NCBI GenBank assembly: GCA_964476375.1
Contig: CAYYZW010000041.1
Coordinates: 1 to 19,923, forward strand
Length of the DNA: 19,923 nucleotides
DNA from: SAT2750 sp964476375
Lineage (GTDB): Bacteria; Planctomycetota; Planctomycetia; Pirellulales; Pirellulaceae
Direction of reading: 5' to 3'
Shown here: positions 15,075-19,923 of the stretch, one piece after another
How the letters are laid out: each line of letters opens with the position of its first letter
Numbering within the stretch: the first letter of the stretch is position 1
Made by a program: the position numbers and the translations under genes
The notes under the pieces: generated by a model
Told to the model about the DNA's origin: nothing
Database searches by the model: none
The model's input: only the letters and a program-made list of their open reading frames with translations

Positions 15075-15104
15075 ATACAGTAGAAACACCCCCTGGATCT
15101 GATC

Positions 15105-16514
15105 ATGCTCCGATTCCACTCCCATCGTTCGGCACGACTCTGCGACGGGCTGGATCGCCGCCAGTGGCTCCAGGTGGGTGGCCTGGGCGCCTTTGGGCTG
15201 GGACTGGAACAACTGCTCTCCAAACCCCAGGCCTCTGCGGCGGTTCCTGACTCACGCACGTTTGGCAAGGCCAAGGCCTGCATCGTACTGTTCCTGCTCG
15301 GTGGGCCCCCACAGCACGAGACCTGGGATCCCAAGCCGGATGCCCCGGACGAGATCCGGGGTGACCTGAAGTCGATCCCCTCGGCACTTCCGGGGCTAAG
15401 GGTAGGGGAGCTGATGCCCAAAACGGCTCAACTGGTGGACAAGATTGCCGTCCTCCGCGGCATGTCGACCGACGACAACGCCCATTCAGCCAGTGGATAC
15501 TGGATGCTCACCGGTCGGCCCCACGAACCGAAGAATCGTGAAAACGCTCCCCACGGCCCTCCCAACGACGACCCCTGCATGGCCGCGATCATCCGGCACC
15601 TGCGTGGCGACACGGCCAGCATGCCCGGATCGATCGTCCTGCCGGAAGACATCTGGAATACGGGACGGATCGCCTGGCCGGGCCAGGATGCCGGCTGGCT
15701 GGGCCGAAACGCTGACCCCTGGCTGATCACCTGTGACCCCAATGCCGACGACTTCAAGGTGCCCTCCCTGGCAATGCAGGAGGGGATCACGCCAGGGCGG
15801 GTTCGCACCCGCGGCTCGCTGCTTGGCCAGCTTGACCACCACCTGGAACAGGTCCACCGGGGCGACCGTCTTCGCCACTGGTCCTCGCTTCGCCAGCGGG
15901 CCTTCAACATGCTGACCGCCCCCACGGCACGGCAGGCTTTTGATATCGGCCAGGAACCGGATACCGTTCGCGAAAAATACGGCCGCAACCGTTTTGGCCA
16001 GAGCGTGCTGCTGGCCCGGCGCCTGGTCGAAGCCGGTGTTTCCCTGATCCAGGTCAACTGGACGCGATGGGACCACGACCAGGCAGTGGCGCCGGCCTGG
16101 GACACCCACGCCGGCAACAGCGAGCGACTCAAGAAGGACCTGATGCCGCCGATGGACATGGCCTACTCCAGCCTGCTGGAGGACCTCCAGGATCGTGGCA
16201 TGCTGGAAGAGACGCTGGTGGTCTGGATGGGTGAATTTGGCCGCACCCCCAAGATCAACGCCCGCGGGGGCCGGGACCACTGGGGTCACGTCTACAGCGT
16301 CGCGCTGGCCGGGGCAGGGATCCAGGGGGGAATCGTCTACGGCGGGTCGGACCGGGTTGCCGGCTTCCCCACCGACGGTCGCCATGAACCCCAGGACCTG
16401 GCCGCCACCATCTTCCACCTGATGGGACACTCGCCGCATACCGAAATCCAGGATCAGCAGGGGCGGCCTGCCGTGATCAGCAATGGTGAACCGATCGAGG
16501 CGATCCTGGCCTGA
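15105..16514 (+). CDS. DUF1501 domain-containing protein, Tat-exported (second copy)
   Basis: A 469-residue DUF1501 protein. The twin-arginine leader is LDRRQWLQVGGLGAFGLGL (16-34), with RR at 18-19. Family motifs follow: LLGGPPQHETWDPKPDAP near residue 64, LRGMSTDDNAHSASGYWMLTG, then VWMGEFGRTPKIN and GGRDHWGHVYSVALAGAG near the C-terminus. The HETWDPKP form marks a different DUF1501 subgroup from the copy at 11432, which has QVDTFDYKP; the subgroup with HETWDPKP is common as a stand-alone planctomycete gene. No PSCyt1/DUF1553 partner is adjacent; the upstream neighbour is the PQQ-repeat protein, and a cyclophilin-like gene follows after 35 bases. The reaction is unknown. Confidence 0.95.
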   Translation: MLRFHSHRSARLCDGLDRRQWLQVGGLGAFGLGLEQLLSKPQASAAVPDSRTFGKAKACIVLFLLGGPPQHETWDPKPDAPDEIRGDLKSIPSALPGLRVGELMPKTAQLVDKIAVLRGMSTDDNAHSASGYWMLTGRPHEPKNRENAPHGPPNDDPCMAAIIRHLRGDTASMPGSIVLPEDIWNTGRIAWPGQDAGWLGRNADPWLITCDPNADDFKVPSLAMQEGITPGRVRTRGSLLGQLDHHLEQVHRGDRLRHWSSLRQRAFNMLTAPTARQAFDIGQEPDTVREKYGRNRFGQSVLLARRLVEAGVSLIQVNWTRWDHDQAVAPAWDTHAGNSERLKKDLMPPMDMAYSSLLEDLQDRGMLEETLVVWMGEFGRTPKINARGGRDHWGHVYSVALAGAGIQGGIVYGGSDRVAGFPTDGRHEPQDLAATIFHLMGHSPHTEIQDQQGRPAVISNGEPIEAILA

Positions 16515-16549
16515 CCTGTCGCATTTCATTCCCCTTTTCGTTCATCCCC

Positions 16550-16924
16550 ATGCCCACAGCGATCCTGATCACCGTCGGGGAGACGGAAGTTTCAGCCGAG
16601 CTGAACGACTCGCCCACCGCCTTGGACCTGGTGAGCCAGTTACCGATCGAGTCCCCGGCGAGCCGCTGGGGCGATGAACTTTACTTTTCTATCCCGGTCG
16701 ACCATCCGGCCGGGCCAGATGCCCGGGATGAGATGGCGGTCGGGGAACTCGCCTACTGGCCCCCCGGCAATGCCTTCTGTATTTTTTTCGGGCCGACGCC
16801 GGTTTCCCATGGCGATGAACCCCGGGCAGCGGATGCCTGTAACCCCCTGGGCCACATCCTGGACGACATCCAGCCATTTCTCCATACCGGAAGCGGGGTC
16901 CCCGTGACAATCCGCCTGGCATGA
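16550..16924 (+). CDS. Cyclophilin-like fold protein (TM1367 family)
   Basis: A 124-residue protein matching the small cyclophilin-like family typified by Thermotoga TM1367. It has an N-terminal strand ILITVGETEVSAEL, then GDELYFSIPVD, the highly characteristic VGELAYWPPGNAFCIFFGPTP near the middle, and a closing NPLGHILDD. The fold resembles peptidyl-prolyl isomerase, but isomerase activity has not been shown for the family as far as I know. It has no signal peptide, so it is cytoplasmic. No ribosome site precedes the ATG; it lies 35 bases after the DUF1501 gene and may depend on read-through from it. Confidence 0.85.
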   Translation: MPTAILITVGETEVSAELNDSPTALDLVSQLPIESPASRWGDELYFSIPVDHPAGPDARDEMAVGELAYWPPGNAFCIFFGPTPVSHGDEPRAADACNPLGHILDDIQPFLHTGSGVPVTIRLA

Positions 16925-17035
16925 TCGCACCGCAAAGCTGGCTGGAGGGGGCCGAGAAGGGTAAGATCAAATGCACGACGGCGGCTCGGCCGGATGAGAG
17001 GCTGTCAGAATCCATTTCTATAAAGGGTGAGATCG

Positions 17036-17827
17036 ATGAGCCCAAACGCAGTCATTATTGCCCTTTCGATCCTTTCCGCCGTCCTTCCCTCGATCATCCT
17101 GATCTGGTATTTCCGGCGGCAGGATCGTTTCCCCGAACCCTTCGGGATCATGATGATGACCTTCATCCTGGGAGTCCTCTCGGTGATCCCGGTCCTGGCG
17201 GTCGCAATCCCACTTGCCAATTTGGGAAACAGTTTTCCGGACCTGCAAAACAGTGCCATCGGGCTGGCCGCCTTTACCGCCTTTATGCTCGCGGCGATTC
17301 CCGAGGAATCCTTCAAGTACGCGGTCCTCACCGGTTATTCAGCGCGGCGAACGGCCTTTGAAGAACCGATGGACGGCCTTGTCTATGGCGTCTGCGCGTC
17401 ACTCGGGTTCGCCACCCTGGAGAACATCCTCTACGTTGGTTTCACCGGCAACATCAACATCGCCATCCTGCGCAGTGTGACCGCGGTCCCCTGCCATGCC
17501 TGCCTGGGGGCGATCATGGGCTATTACGTCGGCATGGGGAAGTTTGCCGACAGAGCCTCCATCGCCTCCTGGCGAAAAAAGGCCTGGCTGATCCCGGTCG
17601 TCCTCCACGGGCTCTATGACTTTCCCTTGATGTGGATGGCCAACAAGTACGAGGACGTGGAAGAAGAGAGTATCACCGGAGTGGATGCGACCTTTATCTT
17701 GGCCTGCATCGGCGCCGTCCTGGTCGTGTTGATTGTCGAGTTTGTCCTCGTGGTCCGCCTGGGGAAACGGCTGTCCGCCATCCAGAAGGAGATCGTCGCC
17801 CTGGAAGAATCGGACCTTGTCGAATGA
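17036..17827 (+). CDS. PrsW family intramembrane metalloprotease
   Basis: A 263-residue multi-span membrane protein. It carries the three PrsW motifs: EESFK (90-94, the EExxK element) in one helix, FATLEN (125-130, with Glu129) in the next, and His154 plus HGLYD (191-195) in later helices, which together form a metal site in the membrane. An early RFPEPF motif after the first span is also typical. PrsW of Bacillus subtilis cleaves an anti-sigma factor at site 1; no anti-sigma factor is nearby here, so the substrate is unknown. The ATG at 17036 is chosen because AGGGTGA lies about seven bases upstream; a GTG at 17027 would add three residues. The C-terminus is a charged helix (about 243-263). 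The kinase gene follows after 45 bases, possibly co-transcribed. Confidence 0.92.
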   Translation: MSPNAVIIALSILSAVLPSIILIWYFRRQDRFPEPFGIMMMTFILGVLSVIPVLAVAIPLANLGNSFPDLQNSAIGLAAFTAFMLAAIPEESFKYAVLTGYSARRTAFEEPMDGLVYGVCASLGFATLENILYVGFTGNINIAILRSVTAVPCHACLGAIMGYYVGMGKFADRASIASWRKKAWLIPVVLHGLYDFPLMWMANKYEDVEEESITGVDATFILACIGAVLVVLIVEFVLVVRLGKRLSAIQKEIVALEESDLVE

Positions 17828-17872
17828 CATAACCACACCCAGCGTTGAACCAGATAAAGCACAATATCGCCC

Positions 17873-19923
17873 ATGAACAGCCCGGACGGCATTCACGAAG
17901 AACTGCGGCGGGAATTCGAGGCCGCCTGGAAACAGGGAGAACCGGCGCCTATTGCCGACGTGCTGCCGGACGCAACGGATCCCTCCTATAGTGCCACGCT
18001 GGAGGAACTGGTCCATATCGATATCGAGTTTCGTGGCTCCCACCAGAAACGTGCTCCGGACGGGGATTACCTGCTGCGGCCACTGCCGGAATACCTGGCC
18101 GAGTTCCCCGGGCTTGCCGACCCGGCGATCATCCTGCGACTGATCCAGCAGGAGGTCCACGTCCGCCGGGCCTGCGACCTGCCGGTCGACCTGCAGACCT
18201 ACGTCCGTGATTTTTCCGAAATCGTCGGCGACATCGGCGATACCGACGCCCTGCTGGCCGAGTCCGGTGCCGCCTTCCGATCGACCGTGCTCAACACGCC
18301 GGAGCTTCGCGAGGCACAGACCTTCATTCCCGCCATCACCGACGAGATGAAATCGGCAATGACCGTGCTGCCGGGGATCGACCCCACCTCCAGCCTGGCA
18401 TCGATCCCCGAGCAGATCGGCAATTACCGGCTGATCCGGCAACTCGGAGCCGGCGGCATGGGCTGTGTCTACGAGGCGGAGGAGATCACCTCCGGTCAGC
18501 GAGTCGCGGTCAAGGTCGTGCTGCCGGAACTGGTCACCTCGGATGAGGCGATTGACCGCTTTCGCCAGGAAGGCCAGCTGGCCAGCACCATCTCCCATCC
18601 CAACTGCGTCTTTGTCCTGGAGGCAGACCAGGCGGGAGACTACCCCTACATCGTGATGGAACTGGTCAAGGGGACGGACCTCGATGAGCATATCAAGGCG
18701 CACGGGCCACTGGAGCTGATGGATGCCCTCCGCAAGACCGTCGACATTGTCGAGGGGCTGGAAGAAGCGCACCGGATCGGGGTCATCCACCGGGACGTCA
18801 AGCCGTCGAACTGTTTCCTGACCGGGGACGGCCGGATCAAGATCGGTGACTTTGGCCTTTCCCGCACGCTGGCCGAGGACGTGCAGCTGACCCGCACGGG
18901 CAGTTTCATCGGCACGCCGCTTTACGCCTCTCCTGAACAGATCCGCAACGACGAGCTGGACGGCCGGACCGATGTTTACTCGGTCGCCTCGACGCGCTAT
19001 TTCATGCTGGCCGGTGAGGCGCCTTTCCACGGCGGGGACCCCATCTCCACAATGGCCCGGATCGTGGCCGACCCGGCACCGTCGCTGCGAGATCATCGAC
19101 CGGACGTGCACCGGGAGATTGCCAGGATCATCCACCGCGGCCTGGAGACCGACCGCAAGAAACGCTGGGCATCGATGACGGATTTTCGCAATGCCCTGGT
19201 CCAGTTCCTTCCTGAACATCGAACCGCGGGAGGAGAAATTTTGCGCGCCGGGGCATTTCTTCTCGACTTCATCTTGGCCACCGTTCCCACTTGGTTCCTC
19301 GTCGAAGTTCCCCTTCTTTTACTTTCCTTTTATGTTTTGTATGACGCTCCTTATAACGACTCATTGGACGATCTATGGAGACAACGGTTACTTATCTTGT
19401 GTAAGACCTTTATTTCTCTCATAGGTGTGAGCCTTTTTTGTCTCTATTTCGTCGTACTGGAAACCCGTTACCGGTGTACGCTAGGAAAAAGGCTGTTCCG
19501 TATTCGCGTGCAACAGTTAACCGGTGACTCCCTCCGATTGAGGACTATTGTCGCTCGGACCGGTGTACTTTTCATTTGTCTTCTGGGGTGCCCAATACTG
19601 TATTTATTGTTAAACCAATTGCTGGACTTTAATAATGTTTCCCTCGGTCCACCGAAAAACCTTGACCGTTATCCCGCAATCGATTTTCTTTTGTTGGCCG
19701 GAAGTTATTTATTTCCCCTAGCACTAATCTGTACCATGCGAGCACACAACAGTTATCGGGGCCTCCATGAAATTCTGACAGGCACTCTTGTGATTAAATT
19801 GCCGCCCCGCAAATCCAATGAAAGTCGGGTCGTCGCAGTCGAGGACATCTCCACGGCGCTACCCACGATCACCTCACGCGGCTTTATCATGCCCACGCAA
19901 CTGGGTGCCTACCGCGTGGAAAA
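17873..19923 (+). CDS. Serine/threonine protein kinase with RDD membrane domain, 3' end cut by the window
   Basis: The frame is open from ATG 17873 to the window end (683 codons seen). Residues 1-185 are a helical planctomycete-type extension containing LEELVHIDIEFR (43-54). The kinase domain runs from about 186 to 450: glycine loop GAGGMG (192-197), Lys214 in VAVK, HRDVKPSN (306-313, catalytic Asp308), DFG at 326-328, and a TPLYASPEQ activation-segment end. All key residues are present, so it should be active. An RDD domain follows (about 457-640) with membrane segments, LGKRLFRIRV and RGLHEILTGT, anchoring the kinase. The frame then enters a soluble segment ending in QLGAYRVE, which resembles the opening of another kinase-like domain. 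Base composition and leucine codon use change sharply over the RDD domain. It lies 45 bases after prsW-type gene. Confidence 0.92.
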   Translation, partial: MNSPDGIHEELRREFEAAWKQGEPAPIADVLPDATDPSYSATLEELVHIDIEFRGSHQKRAPDGDYLLRPLPEYLAEFPGLADPAIILRLIQQEVHVRRACDLPVDLQTYVRDFSEIVGDIGDTDALLAESGAAFRSTVLNTPELREAQTFIPAITDEMKSAMTVLPGIDPTSSLASIPEQIGNYRLIRQLGAGGMGCVYEAEEITSGQRVAVKVVLPELVTSDEAIDRFRQEGQLASTISHPNCVFVLEADQAGDYPYIVMELVKGTDLDEHIKAHGPLELMDALRKTVDIVEGLEEAHRIGVIHRDVKPSNCFLTGDGRIKIGDFGLSRTLAEDVQLTRTGSFIGTPLYASPEQIRNDELDGRTDVYSVASTRYFMLAGEAPFHGGDPISTMARIVADPAPSLRDHRPDVHREIARIIHRGLETDRKKRWASMTDFRNALVQFLPEHRTAGGEILRAGAFLLDFILATVPTWFLVEVPLLLLSFYVLYDAPYNDSLDDLWRQRLLILCKTFISLIGVSLFCLYFVVLETRYRCTLGKRLFRIRVQQLTGDSLRLRTIVARTGVLFICLLGCPILYLLLNQLLDFNNVSLGPPKNLDRYPAIDFLLLAGSYLFPLALICTMRAHNSYRGLHEILTGTLVIKLPPRKSNESRVVAVEDISTALPTITSRGFIMPTQLGAYRVE
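19241..19800 (+). other. Low-GC segment coding the RDD domain
   Basis: Hand counting gives about 44% GC for 19261-19800, against about 65% in a sample of the kinase domain (18721-18780) and 63% in 19801-19860. The 456 codons upstream of 19241 contain no TTA or TTG leucine codon; the RDD stretch contains 17. The reading frame is uninterrupted across both borders. Confidence 0.8.

Noticed and set aside
11432..16514. Recent duplication of the DUF1501 genes
   Set aside because: The two proteins differ in leader, in the family motif (QVDTFDYKP versus HETWDPKP) and across most of their length; they are separate subgroups.
15486..16529. 347-codon open frame on the minus strand
   Set aside because: Antisense to the second DUF1501 gene and without family features.
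16950..16991. GGCCGAG/CTCGGCC inverted repeat before the PrsW gene
   Set aside because: The seven-base stem closes a 28-base loop with no T-tract; easily a chance repeat in GC-rich DNA.
17399..19219. 606-codon open frame on the minus strand
   Set aside because: It lies antisense to the PrsW and kinase genes, whose translations have complete catalytic motifs. Its own translation is Asp/Gly/Val/Arg-rich with no domain, as expected for a GC-rich shadow frame.

Overview
The window is a GC-rich bacterial chromosome segment, almost certainly from the Planctomycetota. The markers are a PSCyt1/DUF1549/DUF1553 cytochrome-type protein followed directly by a DUF1501 protein with a twin-arginine leader, a second DUF1501 protein beside a BamB-like PQQ-repeat protein, and a Ser/Thr kinase whose N-terminal helical extension and RDD membrane domain are typical of planctomycetes. 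I cannot name a genus. Genes are tightly packed on both strands; no RNA gene, CRISPR array, insertion sequence or gene-free stretch over 300 bases was seen.

Region 1 (1-5019) is a lipid/acyl-CoA block. On the plus strand: the 3' part of a histidine phosphatase, an acyl-CoA dehydrogenase, an APH-fold kinase and an SDR oxidoreductase, nearly touching. A linked APH-like kinase and acyl-CoA dehydrogenase is the architecture of LvaA/LvaC and of mammalian ACAD10/ACAD11, which activate hydroxyacyl-CoAs by phosphorylation before elimination. On the minus strand, converging on these: a zinc-independent quinone-reductase-like MDR enzyme and a hotdog thioesterase.

Region 2 (5020-7670) holds small accessory genes: a membrane-anchored DUF3179 protein, a small exported protein with a 15-residue tandem repeat behind a hairpin-rich leader and ending in a good terminator, a VOC-family protein, and a convergent two-TM hypothetical protein.

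Region 3 (7671-16924) carries the planctomycete secretome genes: the giant PSCyt1-DUF1549-(CBM-like)x2-DUF1553 protein with its DUF1501 partner, a six-TM protein with an acidic tail on the opposite strand, a PQQ beta-propeller protein, a second DUF1501 protein and a TM1367-type cyclophilin-like protein.

Region 4 (17036-end) has a PrsW-type intramembrane protease followed by a membrane Ser/Thr kinase that runs off the window. The RDD domain of that kinase (about 19241-19800) has sharply lower GC and quite different leucine codons from the rest of the same open frame. This is the most unusual compositional signal in the window.
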